In this document: piece after piece, positions 1 through 10,447 of the stretch
Numbering within the stretch: the first letter of the stretch is position 1
Layout of the letters: each line of letters starts with the position of its first letter
Assembly: GCF_947179165.1 (NCBI RefSeq)
Contig: NC_077244.1
Span: forward strand, 13,088,949 to 13,152,948
Reading direction: 5' to 3'
DNA: 64,000 nucleotides
Origin: Solanum dulcamara
Lineage: Eukaryota; Streptophyta; Magnoliopsida; Solanales; Solanaceae
The notes under the pieces: model-generated
What the model saw: the letters and a program-made list of their open reading frames with translations, nothing else
Database searches by the model: none
What the model was told of the DNA's origin: nothing
Translations under genes and position numbers: made by a program

Positions 1-713
1 GATTCAGGAGTAGCATATTTTGAAGTAACTAAATTTACCTTCGTTGTGATGTTGCTCTCTTCATTTTGTAAAAGTGCATCTTGACCCCTTGCCTCCTCTT
101 CCATGCGGATTTTCATGATCAAAGTCTCAAGAGAGGTTTCATTTTGTTTGTGGCGCATAGTTTTTTGAAACTCCTTCCATGAAGGTGGAAGTTTGTCTAT
201 TATGCCACAAACAATAAGGTTGTCTCCAATTTTGAATTCCTCGGACCTGAGCTCTCCAACGATCATTATAAAATCTTGAGCTTGGCCTATCACTGATTTA
301 TCATCCACCATTTGGAAATGAAAAAATCGACTAGCAGCATATTTTTTCGCTCCAGCTTCTTCGGTATCATATTTACTCTGCAATGCTTTCCATATTTTCT
401 TTGCACTAGAGTAAGTTCTATTATAATAATCATAAAAATTATCAGATAGACAATTAAGAATATAATACCGACACTTGTAGGAATCATTATTGTACTTTTT
501 CACTCTCTCTTGATGAGAAATTAGTTCATTGTTATCCATGGAGAGGATGTCAACTTTATTAGGATTTTTTTGAGTTAACACATATGAAACATTGAGAAGA
601 CTTAAGTAGAAAAGTACTTTACCCTTTCATCTCTTGAAATGATTACCATTAAACCGAAATGATTTGTTTAGATCTCCCATCTTGATATCCGCGGATTTTT
701 CAATTGTAGCCAT
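1..713 (-). pseudogene. Ty1/copia gag (UBN2-type), 5' part, one premature stop
   Basis: Reverse-strand reading from an ATG at 713 gives a copia gag polyprotein N-terminus that stays open to the window edge apart from one TGA at 627-629, where the family normally has Trp after a Phe-Lys-Arg run. Recognisable pieces are MATIEKSADIKMGDLNKSF at the start, then [28 protein letters not shown] and MEEEARGQD. This is the capsid-like region that packages element RNA. About 237 codons are present; the zinc knuckle and pol would lie left of position 1. The single stop makes this a recent but non-functional copy. Family assignment is by recognition of the motif series, not by a search. Confidence 0.85.
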
Positions 714-1200
714 AATGAATCTCCTTAAAATTGATTCTATTATTTTTTTATCTTTGTATGATTTTCTCTCCTATAAATAGAGAGGTCTTCTTTGTTTTGA
801 AATGGAAGATAAGAGAAGAAAAAATTGAGAGAGTTAAGTTTATATAAAAAAGAGAGTTCTTATTAGTTGAAGGGAGGTGTTCTTTGTGTAGAGCTTTAAA
901 CTCAACTCTTGTCCAGAGTTTGTTGAATTACATTTTTGTGATAAGGCTGTTGTATCCTGGAGGGGACAAGTCAAGAGGACTACTGCTGGACCAGTGAAAC
1001 GATTTACTGCAGTGGGCTTGAATCTCCTTAAAATTGTTGGTGAAATTATAAGATTACAAATTACAATTGAAAAATAAAATGAAGAAATTAACTTCACTTC
1101 TTGGCTGAGAGCGAGATATCCGCGCCTCAGCCAAGAAGTAAAGTTAATTTCTTCATTTTATTTTTCAATTGTAATTTGTAATCTTATAATTTCACCAACA
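714..1200 (-). mobile_element. copia leader / probable 5' LTR (minus orientation)
   Basis: Directly upstream (on the minus strand) of the gag ATG. It ends at 1200 with TGTTGG read on the minus strand, a typical plant copia LTR start. It holds a CTATAAATAG-like box at 771-780 and pyrimidine-rich leader sequence. The 18-mer tgaatctccttaaaattg occurs at 716-733 and again at 1019-1036, each time right after a CA dinucleotide on the minus strand, as an LTR/internal junction repeated twice would appear. I see no standard initiator-Met primer-binding site, so the exact LTR/leader boundary is uncertain. The 840-1097 reverse ORF lies inside this stretch and is not a gene. Confidence 0.5.
1035..1200. 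repeat. 166-bp near-perfect palindrome (75-bp arms, 16-bp loop)
   Basis: Left arm 1035-1109 and right arm 1126-1200 are reverse complements with a single mismatch; the 16-base centre is agcgagatatccgcgc. The outer ends read TGTTGG and CCAACA, i.e. TG...CA, the usual LTR ends. The flanks (aaatt left, gttac right) are not a duplication. It may be a head-to-head joint of two LTR tips or a foldback element. A transcript through it would form a long hairpin. Confidence 0.9.
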
Positions 1201-1761
1201 GTTACTTCATTGGTAAAGTGTTCTAATTGATTACTTAACTGGACTCTGGAAGAATAATTATGTACTATACTGTTCTAGCAAGTGCTTAATTTATTACATT
1301 TACATGTAAGAGGAAGTGCTTAATGATGGAATTGTACTGTATATGCAAGTTGTTTTTTAATGACTAAAATTTATTTATTTATTTGAAGTTTAATTTCATT
1401 GAGAATTAGAATTTTAGAAGTAATGCTTTAAATTATAGCACTAAAAGATTCTTAATCATTTTGTTACTAGTTATGGCCCAAAAACATTAATTTTATATAT
1501 GTAATTTATTTAAGTTGCAAGTACAATTTACACTTGGTTATAAATATACTAATATTTCATCAATAACAATAAAATAAAAGTAATTAATTGTGCTTCAATT
1601 TTTTTCATTCAAGGCCCTAACTTATTTCAAAGATTTTTCATTTTATTTGAATTTATGAGGTAGGAATTGTGTTTGGTTATACTTTTTACCAGATGTGAAT
1701 TAATATTCATATTTGAATATACTACTATTTTAAAAGTGTATTAAAATCAAGTTATAAGTTA
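1201..1761. other. AT-rich intergenic, no gene seen
   Basis: Very AT-rich sequence with stops in all frames. I see no coding similarity, no terminal repeats and no structured RNA. Confidence 0.6.
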
Positions 1762-1927
1762 GTTTTCAAATTTGAAACACAACTTCAAATTAATTTTGAA
1801 ATTATTATGGCTAAACACTAATATTCAAGTAAAGTAAAATTTATTCTAATTTTCAAAATTGAAACACAACTTCAAATTAATTTTGAAATTATTATGGCTA
1901 AACACTAATATTCAAATAAAGTAAAAA
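1762..1927. repeat. 87-bp tandem duplication (two copies)
   Basis: Two adjacent copies with an 87-bp period (1762-1848 and 1849-1927, the second slightly shorter). The shared core runs from gaaacacaacttcaaatt to taaacactaatattcaa and is almost identical between copies, which suggests a recent local duplication in non-coding DNA. Confidence 0.85.
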
Positions 1928-2504
1928 TCATAATTTTTATAGTCGATCAGGTAACTTACTTAGAAGTGAAAAGAAAATGGCCGCTCAAAACATTTTTTGT
2001 CTTTTTCATGTTGACAAAAGGAAGACGCAATTACTACATTAAATTTCTCTGTCCATTGGAGTTTTGGTAAATACAAATCTTATCATTGAAAAAATAGTAG
2101 AATATTGTCAGATATTTCCTTCTCTAAATTATTTACTCATTCTCTAAATTATTTCGTAGGACTTAAAATTATATATATCAATTAATATAAATATTATGAC
2201 AAAATATTCATATAAACTACAGATTTAAGAAGCATGCATAATCCATAGCATACAATTAAAAATAAATGAAAAAAGATGCAAAATATAGATGGCAAAGAAT
2301 TTTCATGAGCCCTATCATATTTGAATGATCTAAGTAAGCATGTTTATGACCTCGTAAAAAAATCTTGGAAAAACTACACAAAATGGATCTTTTAAATAAA
2401 TTATTTATCACTCTACACTTCATCTCAAAATAATTTCTTTCAGTACCTATTCGGCCAAATTAATTACCCCTGTACCTCCTCGCGCGCTGACGCCAGTACT
2501 CACT
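1928..2504. other. AT-rich intergenic, no gene seen
   Basis: Non-coding, AT-rich sequence. No ORF, terminal repeats or RNA gene recognised. Confidence 0.55.
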
Positions 2505-3290
2505 CTACATGATACCGATAGGATATCATATACCGATGGAGTATTACAAAAGATAAGCTCAGTCCTATATGATACCGATATGGTATCAATATACCGATGG
2601 AGTATCACAAAGAATATATTTACTAATTAGTTTAATAAATAAGATTGTGATTTTAATAATTTTCTCTTAATTGTTTTATTTTTATTTCTTAAAAAGAGCT
2701 ATCCTATATGATACCGATAATGTATTAATATATTGTTATGATATCATTAAAGATTTTAAAAGTGTCTCATTAAGAATTTTCAGTATCATGATAAAAGGGC
2801 AGCCCGGTGCACTAAATCTCCCGCTATGCGCAGGGTCCGAGGAATGGCCTGATCACAAGGGTCTATTGTACGCAGCCTTACCTTGCATTTCTGCCATAGG
2901 TTGTTTCCAAGGCTTGAATCCGTGACCTCCTGGTCACATGACAACAACTTTATCGGTTACTCCAAGGCTCCCCTCTTTCAAAATCATGATAATATACAAA
3001 TATATTGTGGTAGTATCATTCATGTAATATCGAATGACTTAGGAAAACTTTTATGATACCATCACATTATATATATACTATGATAGTATCATTCAACATT
3101 TGTATGAAACGATCCTTAATGATACCATGCAAGTATATAATGGTTTCATGGAGATGTAGCTGAATGATTGAAGTAGACATCAATGATACCATTATAGTAT
3201 ATAAATATACTGTGGTGGTATCATTAAGGAATGAAGTAGCCTCTATGATACCATGCCAGTATATGATACTGCGACAGTATCTTGATCGCG
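2505..3290. repeat. Field of dyad-symmetric GATACC...GGTATC repeats
   Basis: The core atgatacc, or its complement ggtatcat, recurs many times, usually as a pair separated by an AT-rich spacer such as gtatataaatatactgtgg. Copies are seen near 2512, 2573, 2708, 3054, 3120, 3184, 3248 and 3275. The first two units also share ccgatggagtat. Each unit can fold on itself. The field is interrupted by a SINE at 2795-2982. It has the look of a decayed inverted-repeat satellite or subterminal repeat. Confidence 0.7.
2795..2982 (-). mobile_element. Au-type tRNA-derived SINE, near full length
   Basis: On the minus strand this reads GAGGGGAGCCTTGGAGTAAC..., a B-box-like GGATTCAAGCC (plus 2911-2921), GCAGAAATGCA, ACAATAGACCCTTGTG and GTGCACCGGGCTGCCC, ending in TTTT. 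This order is characteristic of the Au SINE family described in plants. Perfect 10-bp target-site duplications atcatgataa lie at 2785-2794 and 2983-2992. SINEs are RNA polymerase III transcripts mobilised by LINE reverse transcriptase. The insertion split the GATACC repeat field, so it is younger than that field. The plus-strand ORF across it is not a gene. Confidence 0.9.
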
Positions 3291-3447
3291 AATCTCATAT
3301 TTTGGGGTATGAATTGTAAAGGGTATTTATCTATAATTATTTTGTTTTTATGAGGCATAAGCTTAGTTTTTCCAAAAAAAATTTATTTTCATTTTTTATA
3401 TTACTATACTTCTTTGTTAAACAGTTGGTTCTATTAAAATTTATCAG

Positions 3448-3891
3448 GTTAAACAAATTCCAGAGACATTCTTGTCAACTGATCATTACTTCAAGTCATT
3501 CATCAGTCCACTTATAGAAGAAACACATGCTGATTTGCTCTCAGGGGTGACAAATGCTTCTCAATCCCCTGCACTTGAGGTTATCGATGTCACAAAGTCA
3601 GCAGATCATAAGCCTCCCAAGGGTTTATAATACAACATTTGGTTGAACAGAGCTATTGAGGGAGATAGATTTACGAAAACATATGAACCGGAGGTTGGAG
3701 ATTTGATTGCACTATCAGATGTGAGGCCGAAAACCACTGGTGATTTGAACAGACCAAAGAGGTCATTTCTCATTGCATTTGTCCAAGCCAAAGATGAAGG
3801 TTCAAACAGGATAACCATCCTGTCTTCGAAGCCTATACCGTTTAAAAAACCAGATAGAGAAAAACATGAACAAGGAGATAGTCCAGTGTGA
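3448..3891 (+). pseudogene. Exon fragment of SEN1-like (NAM7/UPF1-type) helicase, N-terminal region
   Basis: After an acceptor-like cag at 3445-3447, one frame reads VKQIPETFLSTDHYFKSF, then PLIEETHADLLS, then YEPEVGDLIALSDVRPKTT and DLNRPKRSFLIAFVQA, ending at a TGA (3889-3891). This matches the region ahead of the ATPase core in plant SEN1-like/P-loop helicases, where the motif YEPxVGDLIAxxDxRP is typical (established knowledge; no search was run). An in-frame TAA at 3628-3630 breaks it, and no helicase motifs follow. The upstream intron lies in the GATACC repeat field. It is a dead gene fragment; family placement is moderately secure. Confidence 0.7.
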
Positions 3892-4076
3892 CGCAAGCCA
3901 AAATTCAATTATGAATGAATATAATGATTCATGATATTAAATTTTAAATGATTTAATTGGTTTCTTTGAGGAAAAAGTAAAGTGTGAATGAAAGGATTTA
4001 TATTTTCACTTTTTTTGAAGAATGTAAATGAGTGATATTGATCAAACCACTTTGTTTATACCTTTTGATCAACATG

Positions 4077-4191
4077 TGTCACAATTCGAATCGGGTGTGA
4101 TGACACTTGGCTAACCCACCAAAAGAAAGTCAGCCTAAGAGTCTAAACAAGACAATATGCCAAAATAAAAGCAGAAGAATAAAGTCTAACA

Positions 4192-4250
<59 letters not shown>

Positions 4251-6650
4251 CGAAAGATAAGTATAAACCACCCAAGACTTGGTGTCATATGTACAAGTCA
4301 CTACCTCAACAGAAATAAAAAAGGTATAGGTCTATATGTCTCAGTCCTTAAGTATAACAAACATAAGGTAAATGGGCGGCGAGAGTCTCTCATAGAAGAC
4401 AAGCTGCTACCTATCACATGTTTAGAAGCTCGATCCATTCAACACAAATGCTAAGAGAAGGAGGCACCAGGCTCAGATCTTTCATAGTTGTATAAGCAAG
4501 GGGTGAGCACCAACAACATGGACTCACTAAATGGAAACTAAATCCTAAGTAAAGAAATGCGGAACACAGATAATCCTGATATCCCAACCACATTCCACAA
4601 CTACACACCTGCACTCAGACAATCAAGTCTATATAGTTTGTACAACAATTATCTAAGAAATATCAGACCGTCCACAAGTAGAAAGTACATATATGTTCTC
4701 ATCACCATACTCAGTCATACATAGAAAATCTCAATCATATACAGCTATAAGATGAAATAGATGCAAATATAATGTCAAATAATCGTGATGCATGTTTGTC
4801 CTACGATACACATCCACATATCACATCAAATCGGAACCCATAGGAGCCCCACATGAACTATGTATTAATCATCATTGAAGGAAGATACCTCAGCCATAAC
4901 ATACGCTGGGAAAGACCTCGGCCATAATATCCATCAGAAAAGACCTCAGCTGCCGGAAGAAACCTCTGCAAATCACCTCAATCGGTAGAAACTTCGGTCC
5001 CAATATACAGTATCTCACTCATATCACTTTTTCGATCATCACATATAGATATATGCACAATTAATGAGTGAATACAACGTAAATAATCATAATATAGTAC
5101 CACATAGTCCACAATCACATAAATAGTCAATAACCCGAGAATTTACAACACTTAGACAATTATCCATATTCGATTTTCAGAATCAACGCTTCATAGTAGA
5201 TGAATCATACTCAATCTACTATCTCAAAATACACCCTTACTCCCATACATAGGGAAATACAAGGTTCAACATACTTAACAAAAGGTTAGAAATCCACTTG
5301 CCTTAGCTAAAGTCACGATCAACCCGAAATCAAAGTTTTTTCTCTCCGAGGATACTCCAAATCACCACAATATAATCAAATATAGACTCACAATCACATT
5401 TCGAAGCCAATAACACTAAAATCAATCAATTCAGGGGAAAAGGGTAAAATGGTCAAAAATCCATGTCAGAAAATGAACTCGAAATTTAAATATTTTTAAA
5501 TGAAAATATTCTTCAAGTAATCAGAAATCTAATGGTAAAAACCATTTTAAAAATGAGGTTAAAATGAGTTCACAATCCCAAGTTTTGATAAAATTTTGAA
5601 TTAGACAAAACCCCCCAAAATCTCCAATTCAAGTCACCAAATTTGAGGTTAAAATCATCATTTAATCAATGAAAATCAAAGATATGAGTTGAAAATGATT
5701 TATCAATTGTTTTCCACAAAATATCTCTTTGAAAATTGCCTAACTGAGCATGAAAAGTCCAAACATGATGAAAACACCTTAAACCCCGGCCAAAACCCCT
5801 CTCATGTGTCGCAAAAACGACCTGGAGTTCGCTTAAGAGAACCTCGCTAAAGTGTCTCCCTTCACTAAAGCGACAGACATCTTGCTTATGTGAATGTCGC
5901 TAAAGCGATGGTACTTCACTGAAGCGAACATTGCTTAAGTGACACCCCTTCGCTAAAGCGAAGACACTAGGTAACAGCAATCCAAGAAAATTCACTTAGC
6001 CACAAAGTCTCCGAAATTATCCTTGGAATTCGTTCGGAATCCCACATACACAAACCATATATGCTAACCTATTAAATTTGACGTTCGGACTCAATGAAAT
6101 CGTCGGAATTTGAATTTGAGGCCTCCTTGACCAAAATTCGATAAGTCGCAACTCAACTAGTTTCAACACTTGAAATACCCAAAATACCCTTGAAATCTTT
6201 GAAAATTACAATGAAGTCATTTTTAGCATTAGAGACACCTCCCAAAACTATTGAAACTTTCAGATATCAAATATGAGCACTCGAACCCCAAATGTTGACC
6301 AAAGTAAAACTTGGATTAAACTTTAACTCAATTTCTAACTTCGGACCTAAAATCTACGTTTCAACTCCAAATATGATTCCGACAACTCTCCTAGACCAAT
6401 TTTCATATTATAGAACTGATGGAATCGATGGAATCCTATTTCGAGACTCGAAACTCCAAATGACTTTGAAACTCAAAATTTGACAACTTAAGCCTTTAAA
6501 ATTTATTTCTTTAGGAAAACCTCAACTTTTCACAAGATTTTCCAAAAATCAACTTTCAAACCCAATCTAAAATGATTTGGGGCAATTGACGGAAGGGGTA
6601 AAATGATAATTTTATCAAAATTTTTGAAAATGACCTTCAGAGTTATTACA
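4077..6650 (-). mobile_element. Solo LTR of Ty3/gypsy type, TSD ACATG
   Basis: 2574 bp starting tgtcacaattcg and ending gagttattaca (TG...CA). Perfect 5-bp duplications acatg flank it at 4072-4076 and 6651-6655. On the minus strand it begins TGTAATAACTCTGAAGGTC, matching the LTR at 56788-59183, which is attached to gag/integrase sequence; this identifies it as a gypsy LTR. No coding region lies inside. It includes a long (TA)n run and loose repeats with the core gacctcagccata at 4880-4960. Copy B of the surrounding duplication has the empty site near 20985. Probably formed by LTR-LTR recombination. Confidence 0.85.
4193..4248. repeat. (TA)n microsatellite, about 28 units
   Basis: Uninterrupted ta dinucleotides. 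They create the Tyr-Ile run in a spurious forward ORF at 4107-4454. Confidence 0.97.
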
Positions 6651-6655
6651 ACATG

Positions 6656-8474
6656 TGTGTATAAATAAAATAACAAAACTTTGATTTTTTTTATTTGTCT
6701 CACCCTATAAATGTCAAAAAAGTGTTTTAAGAATATATTGAGGGGGTCATAGAGCCCCCATAAATTATGAGTGTGTTACAGCAACTCCGGCTATAGTAAT
6801 TGTGTCATTTCAGCAATTTACCTAAAATTTATAAAATCAAAAATTAATCTAATATTACTTAAATAAAATATTTTTTAAAAAAGTTATATGATGATTGATG
6901 CGTGTGATGGCTAGCTATAGTGGTGGTGGATGTCAAATTGAGGATGGTGTATTGACTAATGATGGTGTTGTGGATAGTAGCTTTTGATAGTGGTGGTGGT
7001 AGAAGTTGATGGTAGTAGTATGGTGGTTGTTGATAGTTGGACAATAGTAATAATTAATAGTTGTGGTGATTGATAATGGTTGTTGAAAATATATAATTGT
7101 GACTTATGAAGGTGATTGTTGATACTGTTAGATGATTTTTGTTGTAATGATGGTTGGTGTAAATAATAATTGTAAATAGTAGTTGGTGGTGGTGTTGGCT
7201 AATTGAGTGATTGGTACTGGTGGTTATTAAGAATTATATTGTGGGTAGTTGATAATGATGGACAATGATGACAATAATTGATAATGAAGGGGTATAGCGA
7301 TAGTGGTGAATAAATAAAATTGGTGAACTGTTAATTTTAAGAAATCTTTGAATAGACATGCTACTGATATTAGACTTTGTTATAGATCTTAATCATTCAT
7401 AGCTATTCATACCCATTGAATGATTGTATCCTCAAAAATTTACTTAAAGGTTAAGGTGTGAATGATTAGATTCTGACATAAAAAGATACAATACTTAATG
7501 GTTGAGATTTGATTGATTAATATTAAATCTTAATTATGTGCAAACAAATAGGACCTAAATTCTAATATTCATTAGTACATATCACCAATATGTATTTTTG
7601 TTTCTATTGTGTGATATCTTTAGTTAAGTCTGCATTTATGCTAAGAAATGGTAAGTCCTTTGAGCCATGTTTCTTCCATATGATACTTAACACCTTCACT
7701 TATCATAATTTAACACGAGTCGACCGATGCATCTATAAAAAATCTATGACATGAACAAAATATCTCAAACGATCTTCTCTTATTCTACCTTCTTTAAAAA
7801 ATATAGATAATATATTGGCTACAGAGGAAAATTATATTAATAATAACCAGATAGAATCATTTCACATACCAGTGCAATGAATAACATGGTAGTTTTGGAG
7901 TTTGGAAATTTATTACAAGTACTAATCATATGGATTTAAGCTTTTGATGATTTTTTTCCCTCTCTTGTCTAATCATTTGTTTTTATTTTTTATTTCAAAA
8001 ATGCAAGTTCTAATAAATCTAGGCCAGAAAAGAGGAGATCGATCATTTTAGATGTTGCCAAATTTTAAAAAAAAATTATTGTTGCTATGGAGGAAATTAA
8101 TTTAATTTGTGATAGATCTAGAGGTTGTGCCTACTTTTAATAATTTCTTTAGATAAAGAAGCTTTTCAAATTTATTTCCCCAAAAGATATAACTTGTTTA
8201 GATAGAAATTTAGATCTAGGATGAAACTTTTTGTGCATACAATGAATTTAGTGAATCTTAAGAGAAGCATGACCACAATCATCATTGATATTGTGGCATT
8301 TTTTTGGGGATATTCTATAGCACTTTGATTAAGTTCTTAAAATGTTACTTGATACATACAAATTAGTTGCAAGCAAGCAGTGTTCATCTTTTTTTTGTTT
8401 GAAACATTCCATTATTTCATACAATTTTTTGTTCTACAAAAGATCTAACTAATATTTTTCATATTTTCTACTAG
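6656..8474. other. Intron-like part of copy A with TGG/TGA-rich low-complexity stretch
   Basis: Non-coding. From 6890 to about 7320 the plus strand is dominated by imperfect ggtggt, gatgat and gttgat triplets; the rest is AT-rich. All of it has a counterpart in copy B (20988-22524). It ends in a pyrimidine-rich tract and acceptor (ag at 8473-8474) for the MBD exon. Confidence 0.6.
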
Positions 8475-8570
8475 AAGAAACACAAAATTGAAGATGCTGA
8501 GAATGCAGTATTAGTGGATGTTCCAATATCGTTTATCGCACTTGATGAATCAAAACCTGATGTTTTGGAG
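8475..8570 (+). pseudogene. Orphan exon of MBD-protein gene (copy A)
   Basis: A 32-codon phase-0 exon between an acceptor (ctag, 8471-8474) and a good donor (gtaagc at 8571). It includes VLVDVPISFIALDESK and PDVLE. The counterpart exon at 22525-22629 encodes ILIEVPISFIALEESK and DDVLV, so the reading frame and both splice sites are conserved between copies. No MBD exons follow here: the intron runs into a truncated gypsy LTR at 9637. It is therefore an orphan exon, the remnant of a duplicated gene. The function of this segment alone is unknown to me. Confidence 0.65.
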
Positions 8571-8650
8571 GTAAGCTTTTCAAAAGTTTCTCCAATTATA
8601 AAGTGTTCATTTTAATTTCTTTTAAATCCTGTACAAAATTTCTCTTGATA

Positions 8651-8925
8651 CTCTTTTCATTTCAATTTAAGTGATGTAGTTTGACTGACATAAAATTTAT
8701 GAAATATTGAAAGACTTTGATATGTTCCAAAATTATCCTTAAAATAGCTAAATTTTTAAATATAAAACTACACCATTGTGGAATTTTTGCCAAATAAGTA
8801 AAATTCAATATGGATAAAATGTAGATAGTGTCATAAAATATTTTTCAAATAAGAAAACATGTCGTTCTTTTTGGGACTGATTAAAAAGAAAAGTGTACAT
8901 GTCATATAAAGTGGAACACAGAGAG
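8651..8925. mobile_element. Stowaway-like MITE, TSD TA
   Basis: 275 bp with imperfect terminal inverted repeats (ctcttttcatttcaatttaa on the left; the complement of tataaagtggaacacagagag on the right) and TA on each side (8649-8650, 8926-8927). The internal words tttaagtgatgtagtttgac and cgttctttttgggactga are typical of a nightshade MITE family that ends ...GGGACGGAGGGAGTA. It sits in the intron after the copy A exon and is absent from copy B. Confidence 0.8.
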
Positions 8926-8927
8926 TA

Positions 8928-9636
8928 TATTCGTCCATATAATATTATTAATTGTTATAGAATTAACGGCTATGAAGTATGAAGAGAGTTTTTTATTTTT
9001 TGAGAGAAAATTTTCAAGTATTAAAAACAAATAAATATTTATTTCAAATATAAACAACACGAGACTTAGAAAATTACTGTGATATCACCTCTGTACATAA
9101 TGTATAAGGTAATGAAAAGATCAAATTGATTAAACTCACAACATACAGAAGTCTTTTGAACCATTTATACCCATATAAAAAAGTTATTAATAGGCATTAA
9201 ATAAGCATGGTGATTTTGATGAAACTGAACAAACGTTGAATTAGACATGTACGCTTTGAAGAAGGTTCGAATTTTTTTTCCCATTATTTAACATACTTAT
9301 CATAAGGTGTTTAGTTCTTTTCCTATAAATACATGTATAAAAATCTTTTGATGTATCTTTTTAATGTTAGTTGTCTTATGAAAGAAAGAGAAAGGTTTTT
9401 TCCCTAAAGCTAAAACATCCAAGTCACATAACAACAAAAACATTTAACTATATCTAAATCCAAAAAAAAACAAAAAACAATTGGCTATATGAATCCTCAT
9501 TTCTCTATTTAAGATAAACAAATAGTATTAGATGTTCTCTAATAAGTTTAAGGCCTCATTTCATTTTTATGATTATATATAATTAGGATGTCAATCTTCG
9601 AATAGACATCTCAATATAAAGATGATGTATTAAGAT
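8928..9636. other. Intron remnant of copy A, no gene
   Basis: AT-rich DNA. The part near 9320-9395 aligns with the copy B intron (22660-22735); beyond about 9400 I see no match to copy B and no coding signal. Confidence 0.55.
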
Positions 9637-10447
9637 CTAAATACTCTTAAGGAACTTGAGCTTTCCTTTTACGGAGTCTCTTGGCTTGTTCTTGGTCTAA
9701 AACATATAAAGATGACGAGCAATTTATGAAAAATTGTCTAAATTATACGGATTATATCAAAATACTAACCCTTGGCAAAGTTTATGATCCTATCACCCAA
9801 CTAGGGTTTTTTCCACCATTACATTCAGGCCATGAACCCTCCCTTAGAATAATTACCATGGGTTTTAGGTTCTAAGAATCAAAATAAAAGTTAGAGGAGT
9901 ATTTAACTTACCTTTAGAGCAAGAACCAGTGGAAAGGATAGCCCTAGGTTGCCCCCTTGGTCTCCAAAACCAAAATTGCAGAAAGAATGACATTTTTAGG
10001 ACTTTTATCTGATAAAACCCGCATCTAGCCCGCCATAACAGGCCCATCTCTCCATAGCGGCCCGCGCCATGGAGGGAATAATCCAACCACGATGGGTTGC
10101 ATTGAGACAGAAACTCCAAAATTGAGTCCCAAGCCCCCATTTTGCAATACACCCTCAATCTTTGATGTTCCAAAACAACTCTTTCACGGCAAGGCAACTA
10201 CGGGGGTTCTACTCGACCGAATTCGATTATGTAAATCCATACAAGCTTCTTAATATTTTAACAACTCAAACGCTAAAACTCATAATTTAATCCCTCAGCC
10301 ATCATCGGATTACTCCATACCTCACATGACTCAGATTTTGTCCAAGTTTGGCCTAGGCTCGAATTTTTCATGTTCCTACTCAGAAGTTTTCTGTCCAAAA
10401 CTCTTTCACTATTGGATTATCCATAACGAAGGGAATAGGTCATTACA
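9637..10447 (-). mobile_element. Truncated 3' LTR of the 9637-20701 element
   Basis: Matches 19881-20701 along its whole length, starting at the shared ctaaatactcttaag and ending cattaca (minus-strand TGTAATG). The half of the LTR corresponding to 18814-19880 is missing; DNA left of 9637 is not LTR. The two short ORFs here (9681-9875 plus, 9865-10197 minus) are LTR sequence, not genes. Confidence 0.85.

Larger units (their letters stand above)
3885..9400 (+). repeat. Segmental duplication, copy A (interrupted)
   Basis: The sequence from about 3885 (ccagtgtgac...) matches, with scattered differences and indels, the segment starting near 20788 (ccaatgtgac...). Shared landmarks include the gagtgtgttaca stretch (6768 vs 21098), the TGG/TGA-rich stretch (6890-7320 vs 21220-21640), a gatcgatcat stretch (8038 vs 22097), the MBD exon (8475 vs 22525) and the following intron (9330-9395 vs 22670-22730). 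Copy A is interrupted by a solo LTR (4077-6650) and a Stowaway MITE (8651-8925) that are absent from copy B, so both came in after the duplication. Confidence 0.85.

Noticed and set aside
2797..2976. tRNA gene
   Set aside because: A/B-box-like words belong to a SINE with TSDs; there is no cloverleaf or mature tRNA sequence.
4107..4454. 115-aa forward ORF with a Tyr-Ile run
   Set aside because: Produced by the TA microsatellite inside a solo LTR; no gene features.
6859..7044. Reverse ORF rich in Tyr, His and Thr
   Set aside because: Translation of the TGG/TGA-rich intron stretch; not conserved in frame with copy B.
8002..8052. Short frame starting MQV with an NLGQKRGDRS-like run, shared with 22060-22110
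   Set aside because: Similar in both copies, but copy A lacks a donor after it and both soon reach stops; more likely plain intron similarity.
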